DNA of 64,000 nt, from the NCBI RefSeq assembly GCF_947581735.1, contig NZ_CANPVT010000038.1, positions 62,001 through 126,000 on the forward strand, given 5' to 3'. Shown here piece after piece: positions 16,506 through 24,950 of the stretch (position 1 is the stretch's first letter; every line of letters starts with the position of its first letter). The notes under the pieces were generated by a model, which saw only the letters and a list, made by a program, of their open reading frames with translations, made no database searches and was not told the DNA's origin. The translations under genes and the position numbers were made by a program. This DNA comes from Candidatus Palauibacter soopunensis. GTDB taxonomy: Bacteria > Gemmatimonadota > Gemmatimonadetes > Palauibacterales > Palauibacteraceae.

Positions 16506-16982
16506 ATGAGACATTTTCAGCCGAAACTGCCAATCGCACTGCTGACCGCGGGACTCCTGGTTCTTTCCGCCTGCGGCGACAGCACCACTGAACCCGAAGA
16601 CGATCACGAAGATCACGCCGGAGAAGTCGAAGGCGTGGTTCTGTCGCTGAGCGGCCAGACCATCGCGTCCTACGATGGGGAGTCCGGACGGTGGACGGGA
16701 GAACTCGAGGTGGAGGCCGGCGAGGAGACGTCCCACATCGCCGTCGTGTTCGTGGACCACGACCAGCAGGCGGTTCCGCTGGACGCCGATTTCTACCTGG
16801 AAGTGATGGTCGAGGACGAGTCCATCGCCGAGTTCGAGCAGGACCGTCCCGGGGAGTTCGGGGGACACCTGCACGGAGTGGCGGAGGGCGAGACCGAGGT
16901 CACCTTCAGCCTGATGCACGGCACGGTCGGGTCGGGACACGCGGACTTCGTGACGGCACCGGTGCACGCGCACGTGCACTAA
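16506..16982 (+). CDS. His-rich metal-binding lipoprotein
   Basis: A 158-residue protein with a lipoprotein signal (LLVLSACGD, lipidated Cys23). The mature chain is acidic and His-rich at both ends: EPEDDHEDHAGEVEG after the anchor, GGHLHGVAEGE and APVHAHVH at the C-terminus. The middle forms a beta-sandwich-like repeat (SHIAVVFVDHDQQAVPL, EVTFSLMHG). No catalytic motif is seen. A GAGGTGAAG ribosome-binding site precedes the ATG. It is 79 bases after the ZnuD-like receptor and is followed by a strong terminator-like hairpin, so it closes the metal locus. It probably buffers or relays zinc or copper in the cell envelope (inference). Confidence 0.75.
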   Translation: MRHFQPKLPIALLTAGLLVLSACGDSTTEPEDDHEDHAGEVEGVVLSLSGQTIASYDGESGRWTGELEVEAGEETSHIAVVFVDHDQQAVPLDADFYLEVMVEDESIAEFEQDRPGEFGGHLHGVAEGETEVTFSLMHGTVGSGHADFVTAPVHAHVH

Positions 16983-17010
16983 ACCGGTTCCACGATTCGC
17001 AGCAGTCCGT

Positions 17011-17050
17011 AAACCCCTCCCCGGAGCGATTTCCGGGGAGGGGTTGTCTT
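17011..17050 (+). terminator. Strong hairpin terminator after the metal locus
   Basis: A perfect 12-pair stem (17014-17025 CCCCTCCCCGGA with 17032-17043) around a GCGATT loop, preceded by AAA and followed by TTGTCTTT. It is the best intrinsic-terminator candidate in the window and sits 31 bases after the lipoprotein stop. Confidence 0.85.
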
Positions 17051-17153
17051 TGCTCGCTTGACCGCCGGATCGGGTGCGGTTCAGGTTCACGACCCGTATC
17101 CCGCCGCCCATGCGCGGCCGCCTCGACTGTCTCGCCCCCATGGAGAGGTCTCG

Positions 17154-19169
17154 ATGAGCAGAGTGCGCTCAACATCCCCTGCGCCGCCGTCCACGTTCCG
17201 CCGCGTCCCCGTCCTGCTCGCGCTCGGCATTGCCGTCGCCGGCTGCGCGGAAAGCGGCGGTAGCGCGTCCGGCAGCGCCGAGTGGAAGAACATCGCCGGC
17301 AACGATATGGGCCAGCGCTACTCGTCCCTCGACCAGATCGGCCCGCAGAACTTCGAAGACCTCGAGGTCGCCTGGGTCTGGGACGGTTCGGACTACCCGG
17401 CGGTGAACGCGCGCGCCACGCCGATCTACGTGGACGGGATGCTGATCTCCGTGGCGGGCGAGAAGCGGCATACCTATGCGATCGACGCGGGCACCGGGGA
17501 GAAGGTCTGGGAGTACGTCGAGCCCGAGACCTTCCGCTGGGAGTACTCGATGCGGAAGAACCACGGGAAGGGCGTCGCGTACGGGGAGATCGACGGCCGC
17601 GCGGTCGTCTACATGGTGAGTCCCGCCTTCTTCCTGCACGCGCTGTGGGCCGACACGGGCGAGCATGTGTCGGGCTTCGGCGGGCCGACCGGCGTCCCGG
17701 GCTTCCCGGAGTCGGGGGTCGTCGACCTGCTCGCGGGGCTCGGGCACGAATTCGATCCGTACCACGGCATCCCGCTCGAGACCGGCTACATCACGAGTTC
17801 GTCGCCTCCGATCGTCGTCAACGGCGTGATCGTCGTGGGGAACTCGGCGGAGCAGGGCTATAACCAGTCGCGGCGCGAGAACGTGCCCGGCGACATCCTC
17901 GGCTACGACGCCCGTACGGGCGACTTCATGTGGAAGTTCAACGTCCTCCCGGGACCCGGCGAGTTCGGTCACGAGACGTGGGAGAACGACGCCTGGGAGT
18001 GGACGGGCGACATCTCGTCGTGGGCGCCGCTTTCGGCGGACGAGGAGCGCGGGATCGTCTACGTCCCGACTAACGGAGCCACGATGGATTTCTGGGGTGG
18101 GTTCCGGCCGGGCGACAACCTGTTCTCGACGAGCCTGATCGCGCTCGATGTGCGGACGGGAGAACGGGTTTGGCACTATCAGCTCGTGCACCACGACATA
18201 TGGAACTACGACACGCCGCAGATCCCCGTGCTGATGGATGTGACGGTGGATGGTGAGGACATTCCGGCGATCGTGCAGGTCACGAAGCAGGCCTTCGCGT
18301 ACGCGTTCAACCGGGAGACGGGCGAGCCGATCTGGCCGATCGAGGAGCGGCCGGTGCCGGAGGGTCTCATGCCGGGCGAAGCGCTCTCGCCGACGCAGCC
18401 GTTCCCGACCCGGCCGGCGCCGTACGACATGCAGGGGCTGACGCACGACGACCTGATCGACTTCACCCCGGAACTGCGAGAAGCCGCGATCGAGGCGCTC
18501 GATGACTACGTGATCGGACCGCTGTTCACGCCGCCGCTGCACCGGGACAACGACCTCGGCAAGGTGGCGTCGATGTGGTGTCCGGGAGATGTGGGCGGGA
18601 CGAACATCGACGGGACGCCGGCGGCGGATCCCGAGACCGGCATCCTCTACGTGACCTCTCAGAAGGGGTGCGGATCGCGGATCATGGTGCCGGGGGAGGA
18701 GCGCGACGCGCGGGAGCCCGCGCAGACGGGGACGACGATCACGAAGTTCGCGGTCGGAGGCTTCGCGGGCGTCCGCCGGGTGCAGGGTCTCCCGCTCTTC
18801 AAGCCCCCGTACAGCCGAATCACGGCGATCGACATGAACACGGGCGAGCACCTGTGGTGGATTCCGGTGGGCGACACGCCGAACAACGTGCTCGAGCACG
18901 ACGCGCTCCAGGGCATGGACATCCCCAACACGGGCACGGGGCGGCAGGCGGCGCAGATCGTCACGAGCACCCTGCTCATGTACACGGGGGAGGGGAGCGA
19001 CGGGACCTCCTACCTGTTCGCCGTGGACAAGGCGACGGGCGAGCGGCTGGGGCGGGTCGAGCTTCCCGCGCAGCCGCGGTACGGGATGATGACGTACATG
19101 CATGAAGGCAGGCAGCACGTCGTGATCCAGGCTCCCAACCGGTTGATGGCGCTCCGCCTAACGGACTGA
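17154..19169 (+). CDS. PQQ-dependent dehydrogenase, lipoprotein
   Basis: A 671-residue quinoprotein with a lipoprotein signal ending AVAGC. An eight-bladed propeller follows: the tryptophan-docking repeats appear as AIDAGTGEKVWEY, GYDARTGDFMWKF, ALDVRTGERVWHY and AIDMNTGEHLWW. The VHHDIWNYDTP block matches the glucose-dehydrogenase branch of PQQ enzymes, as does the Cys pair MWCPGDVGGTN/QKGCGSR region. It oxidises a sugar or alcohol in the periplasm and feeds electrons to quinone or cytochrome. There is no fused cytochrome c domain. GGAGAGG five bases upstream of ATG 17154 fixes the start. It follows the terminator and is monocistronic or joined to the next gene 59 bases on. Confidence 0.9.
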   Translation: MSRVRSTSPAPPSTFRRVPVLLALGIAVAGCAESGGSASGSAEWKNIAGNDMGQRYSSLDQIGPQNFEDLEVAWVWDGSDYPAVNARATPIYVDGMLISVAGEKRHTYAIDAGTGEKVWEYVEPETFRWEYSMRKNHGKGVAYGEIDGRAVVYMVSPAFFLHALWADTGEHVSGFGGPTGVPGFPESGVVDLLAGLGHEFDPYHGIPLETGYITSSSPPIVVNGVIVVGNSAEQGYNQSRRENVPGDILGYDARTGDFMWKFNVLPGPGEFGHETWENDAWEWTGDISSWAPLSADEERGIVYVPTNGATMDFWGGFRPGDNLFSTSLIALDVRTGERVWHYQLVHHDIWNYDTPQIPVLMDVTVDGEDIPAIVQVTKQAFAYAFNRETGEPIWPIEERPVPEGLMPGEALSPTQPFPTRPAPYDMQGLTHDDLIDFTPELREAAIEALDDYVIGPLFTPPLHRDNDLGKVASMWCPGDVGGTNIDGTPAADPETGILYVTSQKGCGSRIMVPGEERDAREPAQTGTTITKFAVGGFAGVRRVQGLPLFKPPYSRITAIDMNTGEHLWWIPVGDTPNNVLEHDALQGMDIPNTGTGRQAAQIVTSTLLMYTGEGSDGTSYLFAVDKATGERLGRVELPAQPRYGMMTYMHEGRQHVVIQAPNRLMALRLTD

Positions 19170-19228
19170 TCGCGGGCCTCCAGGGGCCCGGGTTGGCGCC
19201 GGTGGCGGCGCCTCGCGACATTTCCGGC

Positions 19229-20950
19229 ATGAGGTATCTGCTCGTTGCGCTGGCGTGGTGGTCGTGGATCGCGGCGCCCGTCGCGGCCCAGACCATCAGC
19301 GGCACCGTGCGGGAGACGAACGGCGGCCCGTTGATCTCGGGCGGATTCGTCAGCCTCCTGGACGCTTCGGACGAGGCGGTTCAGGCCGACTTCACGGCAG
19401 CGGACGGCGTGTTCTCGCTCCGGGCGCCCGGCCCGGGCACCTACCGGATCCGAGTGGAACGGATCGGTTACGCCGACTGGGTCACGGCGTCGTACGAACT
19501 GGCCCCGGGGCAACGACTGGCGGTCACTGTCGAGATCCTGCCACGCCCGGTGCGGCTCGGCGACCTGCGAGTGGAGGTGACCGGCTCATGCCTGGACGAC
19601 CCGAGCCAGGGGGCCGAACTCGCCACGGTGTGGGAGGAAGCGCGCAAGGCGCTCGAGACGGCGGTGTGGGCCGAGGGCCGCGGGGAACTCACGTTCACCC
19701 TCCGTGAATACCAGCGCACCCTCGATCCGCGTCATCTCACGACGCTGGAGGTGGAGAGCCGCACGCGGCGGCATGTCCGGCTGCCCCCGTTCCGGAGTCT
19801 GCCGGCATCCCGCCTCGTGGCGTCGGGCTATGCATTCGTGGACGCGGACTCCGCCGTCTTCTACGCGCCGGACGCGACGGTGCTGCTGTCGCCGGAGTTC
19901 CGGGACACCCAGTGTTTCGGCCTGGAACGCGCCGAAGTCGACGACGAACCGATGCTCGGCATCACGTTCCGTCCACGGCACAGACGCCGCGTGATCGACG
20001 TCGAGGGCACGCTCTGGCTCGACGAGGAGAGCGCGGAACTGCGCCGCGTTCAGATCCGGTACCGCAACGTCCCGTTGCCGCGAAACGCGCGACGGCAGCA
20101 CATCGGCGCGGACCTCACGTTCGACCGCCTGCCGAACGGCCCGTTCTACGTCCGCGACTGGTGGGTGCGGTTCCCGATCGGTAGCCGGAGTTCACGCTTC
20201 CGGGCGGGTCTGTCCGGTCGTCCGGACCCCGTACTCGTGGCCTACCGCCAGACGGGGGGCACGGTGACGGACGCCTTCGCGGGCGGCGTCTCGTTTGAGG
20301 TCGGCGAGGGTGCGGTCACGGGTGTTCTGCGGGACAGCGTGAGCGGCGGACCGCTCGCGGGCGCGGAAATCGTCGTCCGCGACTGGGACGACGCCGCGGC
20401 GTTCCTGCCCCGGCCGGCGGCCGCCGACGTCCCGTTCAGCGCGGTCACGGACGAGGAGGGAGGCTTCCAGGTGGCGGGGCTTCCGGATGGCGTCTACGCG
20501 CTGGGCGTGTACCATCCGAAACTCCGGGCCGCGGGGGTACGGATCAACGAGACCCGCGTGGTCGTCGAGGATCGGACCAGCGATCCTCTGGAGCTGTGGA
20601 CTCCGTCCGACGAAGCTCTCTTCGCGCGTGTCTGTCCCGGTTCGTCGCCCTACGGGAGTACGGGCGCCGTCGTCGGGTTCGCGCGCGATGCCGACACGGG
20701 GCTCCCGGTGCCGGACATCGAGGTCGAAGTCGTGTGGCGCGTGCGCCGGCTCCAGGGCACGGCGCGGACCGCCGTCGTATCGGAACAGTCCCAATACGCC
20801 GGCGGGGTGTCGGACGAGCGTGGCAGGTTTGCGATCTGCGACGTCCCCCTCGGCGAGCGGGTCGTCCTGCGGCCGCGGGGTCTGGACGAGGGCGTCGAAC
20901 TCGAACTCGTGACGCGCCTCGCGTGGCGCGACGTGCTCGTCGAACCCTAG
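19229..20950 (+). CDS. Secreted carboxypeptidase-regulatory-domain protein
   Basis: A 573-residue protein with a signal peptide (1-20, ending AAPVAAQ). It contains carboxypeptidase-regulatory-like (CNA-B/transthyretin-like) modules near residues 22-110 (ISGTVRETNGGPLISGGFVSLL), about 375-460 (GVLRDSVSGGPLAGAEIVV) and about 480-560 (VVGFARDADTGLPVPDIEV). Between them is a beta-rich domain with WLDEESAELRRVQIRYRNV, seen in outer-membrane-associated proteins that lack the TonB barrel. The role is probably structural or carbohydrate-binding at the cell surface. There is no catalytic motif. It ends convergent with the M20 gene, with 36 bases between the stops. Confidence 0.75.
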   Translation: MRYLLVALAWWSWIAAPVAAQTISGTVRETNGGPLISGGFVSLLDASDEAVQADFTAADGVFSLRAPGPGTYRIRVERIGYADWVTASYELAPGQRLAVTVEILPRPVRLGDLRVEVTGSCLDDPSQGAELATVWEEARKALETAVWAEGRGELTFTLREYQRTLDPRHLTTLEVESRTRRHVRLPPFRSLPASRLVASGYAFVDADSAVFYAPDATVLLSPEFRDTQCFGLERAEVDDEPMLGITFRPRHRRRVIDVEGTLWLDEESAELRRVQIRYRNVPLPRNARRQHIGADLTFDRLPNGPFYVRDWWVRFPIGSRSSRFRAGLSGRPDPVLVAYRQTGGTVTDAFAGGVSFEVGEGAVTGVLRDSVSGGPLAGAEIVVRDWDDAAAFLPRPAAADVPFSAVTDEEGGFQVAGLPDGVYALGVYHPKLRAAGVRINETRVVVEDRTSDPLELWTPSDEALFARVCPGSSPYGSTGAVVGFARDADTGLPVPDIEVEVVWRVRRLQGTARTAVVSEQSQYAGGVSDERGRFAICDVPLGERVVLRPRGLDEGVELELVTRLAWRDVLVEP

Positions 20951-20979
20951 CAGCCCGCCGCTCCCGGCCTCCCGCGGCT

Positions 20980-20994
20980 CGGACGGTCAGTCCG
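20980..20994. terminator. Small hairpin over the M20 stop codon
   Basis: CGGAC-GGTCA-GTCCG places the minus-strand stop (TGA, 20989-20987) in the loop of a five-pair stem at a convergent junction. No T-run follows. Confidence 0.3.
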
Positions 20995-22291
20995 TGGACG
21001 GGCGGCGCGACTTCAGGTAGTCGAGGAGCAGGTTCGACATCGCGCGCATCCCGATCGAAATCGAGGCGTCGTCGGCGCGGAAGTCCGGCGTGTGGTGGCC
21101 CCCCGAGCCCAATTCCGGGTTCACCGAACCCAGCCGGTAGTAGAACCCCGGTACCTCGTTCGCGAAGTAGGCGAAGTCCTCGCCGCCCATCGTGGGATCA
21201 ATCACGAGGACGTTTTCCCCGCCGACGATCTTCGCGAGCGTCGGCGCCATCTCCGCGGTGAGGTCGCGGTCGTTGATCGTCGCGGGCGTGCCGCGGTCGT
21301 AGTCGAGCACGTAGCTGCCGCCGCCGGCGGTGGTGATGCCGTCGAGGATCTCGTCCATCCGCCGCTCGACGGCGTCCCGCACGTCGGGGTTGTACGTCCG
21401 GACCGTGCCCTCGAGCCACATCTCCATCGGGATGATGTTGAAGCGCTCGCCGCCCCGCATGACGCCGACGGTGATGACGCTGGGCTCGAGCGGAGAGAGG
21501 TTGCGCGAGCGGATCGTCTGGAAGGCGGTCACGGCCTGCGAGGCCATCACGACGGGGTCGATGCTCGTCTGCGGCTGGGCGCCGTGCGCCTGCCGGCCGA
21601 TGATCCGGATCTTGAAGTGGTCGACGGCCGCGAAGGCGGGGCCCGGGGTGTAGCCCAGCTTCCCCACGTCCATCTCGGAGAAGGTGTGAAGCCCGAAGAT
21701 GGCAGACGGAACGACGCCCTCCAGCGCGCCTTCCCGCACCATCAGGTCGGCGCCGCCCTCCTCGCCGGGGGGCGGGCCCTCTTCCGCAGGCTGGAAGATG
21801 AACTTGATCGTGCCCGGGATTTCGTCGCGCATCGAAGCGAGGACCGAGGCCACGCCGAGTTGCACGGCGGTGTGCACGTCGTGGCCGCACGCGTGCGACA
21901 CGCCGACTTCCTGTCCGCCGTACTCGGTGCGCACCGTGGAGGCGAAGGAATACCCCGTGTTCTCCGTGACGGGAAGCGCGTCCATGTCCGCCCGCACAGC
22001 GACCACGTCGCCGGGGAGGCCTCCCTTCAGGATCCCGATGACTCCGGTGTGGGCGACCCCCTCGATGACTTCGTCGAAGCCCAGTTCACGCAGGTGGGCC
22101 GCGACCATGGCCGCGGTCTCGAACTCGCGGTTGCCGAGTTCGGGGAACTGGTGGATCTGATGGCGCATCTCGACGATCCGGTCGATCACGCGGTCGACCG
22201 CCGCGTCCACGGCCGGGTCCTGCCCCGCCAGCGGAGTGACGAGCGTTCCGGCGAGCCACGCGAGGGCAAACGAAGTTCGGGACGTACGCAT
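20987..22291 (-). CDS. Secreted M20 family amidohydrolase/peptidase
   Basis: A 434-residue protein with signal peptide 1-23. The M20D pattern is complete: the HQFPELGNREFET block, the ADMDALPV metal/catalytic Asp motif, ACGHDVH, the Glu pair FQPAEEG, a dimerisation lid domain starting near KIRIIGRQAHGAQPQ, and the last ligand region in GGEDFAYF. Such proteins remove acyl groups from amino acids (hippurate or indole-acetyl-amino-acid type) or cleave dipeptides; export of this one points to an extracellular amide substrate. AGGAAG lies just upstream of ATG 22291. It is divergent from the ArsI/CadI gene, sharing a 244-base intergenic region. Confidence 0.88.
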   Translation of the reverse strand: MRTSRTSFALAWLAGTLVTPLAGQDPAVDAAVDRVIDRIVEMRHQIHQFPELGNREFETAAMVAAHLRELGFDEVIEGVAHTGVIGILKGGLPGDVVAVRADMDALPVTENTGYSFASTVRTEYGGQEVGVSHACGHDVHTAVQLGVASVLASMRDEIPGTIKFIFQPAEEGPPPGEEGGADLMVREGALEGVVPSAIFGLHTFSEMDVGKLGYTPGPAFAAVDHFKIRIIGRQAHGAQPQTSIDPVVMASQAVTAFQTIRSRNLSPLEPSVITVGVMRGGERFNIIPMEMWLEGTVRTYNPDVRDAVERRMDEILDGITTAGGGSYVLDYDRGTPATINDRDLTAEMAPTLAKIVGGENVLVIDPTMGGEDFAYFANEVPGFYYRLGSVNPELGSGGHHTPDFRADDASISIGMRAMSNLLLDYLKSRRPSTD

Positions 22292-22320
22292 GCTTCTTCC
22301 TGGTCGCGGATTCACACGAA

Positions 22321-22341
22321 GGACCGCCACGGCGGCGGTCC
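22321..22341 (+). promoter_or_regulatory. Hairpin in the ArsI/CadI upstream region
   Basis: GGACCGCC-ACGGC-GGCGGTCC forms an eight-pair stem between the divergent M20 and ArsI/CadI genes, about 195 bases before the ArsI start. It could be an operator or leader structure. I see no ArsR box or -10/-35 pair that I can support in the 244-base region. Confidence 0.3.
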
Positions 22342-22535
22342 GCACTGGGCACGGAACGTGGGTCGGCGGGGTCCGTGCGGGCAACGGTGCGCGGCCGGCG
22401 ACGCCGGCTGGCGGCGGCGGCGGGGGGAAGCGAGACTTCGACTCGATGCGTCCTTTCGCCGTCTCGTTCGTCTAACGGGATGAGAAGAGGAAGTGGAGGA
22501 CGACGACGAGCCACGAAACCGGGGAGAAGCGATCC

Positions 22536-22979
22536 ATGCGACTACAACTCGCCCTCAACGTGAGAGACATCGACGAAGCGGTGGACTACTACGCGAAGTT
22601 CTTCGGCGCGACCCCGCACAAGCGCCGTCCCGGCTACGCGAACTTCGCGATCGACGAACCGCCCCTGAAACTCGTCCTGTTTGAGAACCCTGACGCGTCG
22701 GAGCGCATCAATCACCTGGGCGTGGAGGTGTTCGATGATGCGTCGGTACGCAGGGCCGGGGCGAGGCTGGAGGCGGCCGACATACTCACGGCCGTGGAGG
22801 AGGAGACGGTGTGCTGTCACGCGGCCCAGACGAAGGTCTGGTCCGACGAGCCGCAGGGTCTCCGCTGGGAGTGGTACGTCGTCACGGACGACGCGCCGGA
22901 TGACGAAGCGCCGGCCGTAGCGTGCATGCCCGACGGCGGGTGTGAAACCGAGGCTCACACCGAGGTCTGCTGTGCCTGA
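22536..22979 (+). CDS. ArsI/CadI-family VOC metalloenzyme
   Basis: A 147-residue single-module vicinal-oxygen-chelate protein. Residues 1-120 match the ArsI/CadI family: LQLALNVRDIDEAVDYYAKFF at the start, His60 (INHLGVEV), the invariant Cys93-Cys94 pair (ETVCCHAAQTKVW) and Glu112 (WEWYVV). ArsI is an Fe(II)-dependent dioxygenase that breaks the carbon-arsenic bond of organoarsenicals; CadI is cadmium-induced. The extra C-terminal tail carries four more Cys (CMPDGGC...VCCA), likely thiol ligands for As(III) or a soft metal. Its last eight bases overlap the sigma-factor gene that follows. No ArsR, ArsC or efflux gene lies beside it. Confidence 0.88.
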   Translation: MRLQLALNVRDIDEAVDYYAKFFGATPHKRRPGYANFAIDEPPLKLVLFENPDASERINHLGVEVFDDASVRRAGARLEAADILTAVEEETVCCHAAQTKVWSDEPQGLRWEWYVVTDDAPDDEAPAVACMPDGGCETEAHTEVCCA

Positions 22980-23580
22980 TGAATCAGGCGCCGCGCGCGC
23001 CCTGCCCGCGTGGTCCGACTTTCGGAGCCGCCTGCGGCGCTACGTCGCCGGGCGCGTGGACGCCGCCTGGGCGGATGATGTCACGGGGGACATCCTCGTT
23101 CGCCTGCTCGAGCGCCAGGGAGACCTCGCAGAGGCTCGGGATCCGCTCGCCTGGGCCTATCGCGTCGCGACGAATGTCATCACCGATCACTATCGGCGCC
23201 GGGCGGTCGAGTCGCGGGCGCTGGCCCGGGCGGGCCGGGAGGCCGGCGGGCGGGAGCGGACTCCTGACACGGAAGGCCACGAGGCCGTGCGGCGGGACCT
23301 GGAAGCGTGTCTGCTTCCGTTTGCTCGGGAGCTGCCGGCGAAGTACTCGGAGGCGCTGATCCTCACGACCTTCGGCGGGCTCACGCAGGTCGAGGCGGCG
23401 CGCCGGCTCGGACTCAGCACCTCGGGCATGAAGTCACGGGTCCAGCGGGCGCGCGCGCTGCTGAGGCGGCGGCTCCTGGAGTGCTGCGACTTCGAGATGG
23501 ACCGTCGCGGGGGCGTGATCGATATGCGGCCGCGACGAACGTGCTCCACCGACGCCCGGCAACCGGCGGCGCTTGCGTGA
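22972..23580 (+). CDS. sigZ: SigZ-type ECF RNA polymerase sigma factor
   Basis: A 202-residue ECF sigma factor from a GTG start with GAGGT five bases upstream. Region 2 is RLRRYVAGRVDAAWADDVTGDILVRLLER...DPLAWAYRVATNVITDHYRRR, and region 4 is ALILTTFGGLTQVEAARRLGLSTSGMKSRVQRARALLRRRLLECC. The phrasing and the Cys pair at the region-4 end match SigZ. The start lies within the ArsI/CadI gene (8-base overlap) and the stop overlaps the next gene (GTGA), so all three are translationally coupled. No anti-sigma gene is next to it. The C-terminal Cys residues could sense arsenicals or redox state, which would make it self-reporting (inference). Confidence 0.87.
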   Translation: MPDESGAARALPAWSDFRSRLRRYVAGRVDAAWADDVTGDILVRLLERQGDLAEARDPLAWAYRVATNVITDHYRRRAVESRALARAGREAGGRERTPDTEGHEAVRRDLEACLLPFARELPAKYSEALILTTFGGLTQVEAARRLGLSTSGMKSRVQRARALLRRRLLECCDFEMDRRGGVIDMRPRRTCSTDARQPAALA

Positions 23581-24845
23581 GAGTCGCGGTCATCGGCGGC
23601 GGCGTCATCGGACTGTGCGTCGCCCACTATCTCGAGCGTCGTGGAGCCGAGGTCGTGCTCGTGGAACGAGACGAGATCGGCGGCGGGTGTTCGAAGGGAA
23701 ACGGCGGTTGGGTATGTCCGTCGATCTCCCGCCCCCTGCCGGCTCCCGGGCTGACGCTGACCTCGCTCCGCTGGATGCTCCGCTCCGACAGCCCCCTCTA
23801 CATCAAGCCGTCGGCCATGCCCCGGCTCATGGGGTGGCTGTGGGCCTTCCGCCGTCACTGTAACGCCGAGAGCTACCGGGCAGGGGTGGCCGCCCTCGCG
23901 GCGCTGAACGCCGCGACGGACCGGCTCTACCGCGGTCTCGCGAACGAGGGCATGGCATTCGAGCGCGCCGCGAGCGGGACGATTCTCGCCTACGATGATG
24001 AGACCGAACTCCGACAGACCGAGGAGTTGCTGGCGCGGCTGGGAGAGGACCGGGTGGGGCCGGTGGACGTCCTCGACCGCGAGGCTCTCGCGGAGGCGGA
24101 GCCGGATCTCGGGGGCGGCCTGATCGGCCTGCGGGTGCGCGGGGATACGCATGTGCGCCCCGAGTCCCTGTGCGCCGAGATTGCCGGGAGCCTGGAGGCA
24201 CGTGGCGTCGAAATCAGAACGGGAGAGCGTGTGGTCGGCTTCGCGCCCGGAGACGGCCGCGTCCGGATGGCGCTCACGTCGACGGCGGGAAGCGGCGCCG
24301 CAGCGAACGGGGAACCGGCGAGGCTGGGCGCGGATGCCTTCGTGCTCGCCGCGGGGGCCGAGACGGCTGCCCTTGCGGCGGCCGTCGGGCGGCGGCTTCC
24401 CGTGCAGGCGGGGAAGGGCTACAGCATCACCGTGAGGAACTCGCGGGTCCGGCTCTCGCAACCCCTGCACGTGACGCCGGCGAGAATCGGCTTCACGCCG
24501 TTTCGCGGTGCGGTGCGGACGATCGGGACGATGGAGTTCTCCGGCATCAACCTGCGCCTCGACCGGCGCCGCATAGCGATCCTGGAGCGGGCCGCGCGGC
24601 GCTACCTGCCCGGGGCGCTGGAGGGATCGGAGCGCGTCGACTGGGTGGGCATGCGGCCCGTGACGCCGGACGGCCTCCCCGCCGTCGGCTGGCTGCCCGG
24701 TCTCCCCAACGTGTGCGTCGCCACGGGACACCAGATGCTCGGCGTCACGCTGGCCCCCGCGACCGGCCACGCGCTCGCGCAACTCGTGCTCGACAGACGC
24801 TCGGACATCGATCTCGCGCCTTTCGATCCCGCGCGCTTCGCCTGA
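23577..24845 (+). CDS. dadA: FAD-dependent D-amino acid dehydrogenase-like oxidoreductase
   Basis: A 422-residue DadA/D-amino acid oxidase-type flavoprotein. The FAD Rossmann motif GGGVIG is at residues 7-12 with the acidic end (VLVERDEIGGGCS) of strand two. The insertion RPLPAPGLTLTSLRWM and the final GMRPVTPDGLPAVGWLPGLPNVCVATGH block are standard for this family. It should oxidatively deaminate D-amino acids or an imino acid such as proline or hydroxyproline to the keto acid, passing electrons to the membrane. The GTG start overlaps the sigma-factor stop. Coupling to ArsI and SigZ is unusual; I infer shared induction and not a shared pathway. Confidence 0.85.
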   Translation: MRVAVIGGGVIGLCVAHYLERRGAEVVLVERDEIGGGCSKGNGGWVCPSISRPLPAPGLTLTSLRWMLRSDSPLYIKPSAMPRLMGWLWAFRRHCNAESYRAGVAALAALNAATDRLYRGLANEGMAFERAASGTILAYDDETELRQTEELLARLGEDRVGPVDVLDREALAEAEPDLGGGLIGLRVRGDTHVRPESLCAEIAGSLEARGVEIRTGERVVGFAPGDGRVRMALTSTAGSGAAANGEPARLGADAFVLAAGAETAALAAAVGRRLPVQAGKGYSITVRNSRVRLSQPLHVTPARIGFTPFRGAVRTIGTMEFSGINLRLDRRRIAILERAARRYLPGALEGSERVDWVGMRPVTPDGLPAVGWLPGLPNVCVATGHQMLGVTLAPATGHALAQLVLDRRSDIDLAPFDPARFA

Positions 24846-24950
24846 CGCCTAGGGCCTCGAGGGTGTCCTGATTCGTTGCAGCCGGGCACCGGCGACCGCA
24901 TCGTGGTGCGCGTCGCCCATGATGGTCGACCATACGGGGCTGGATGAGCG

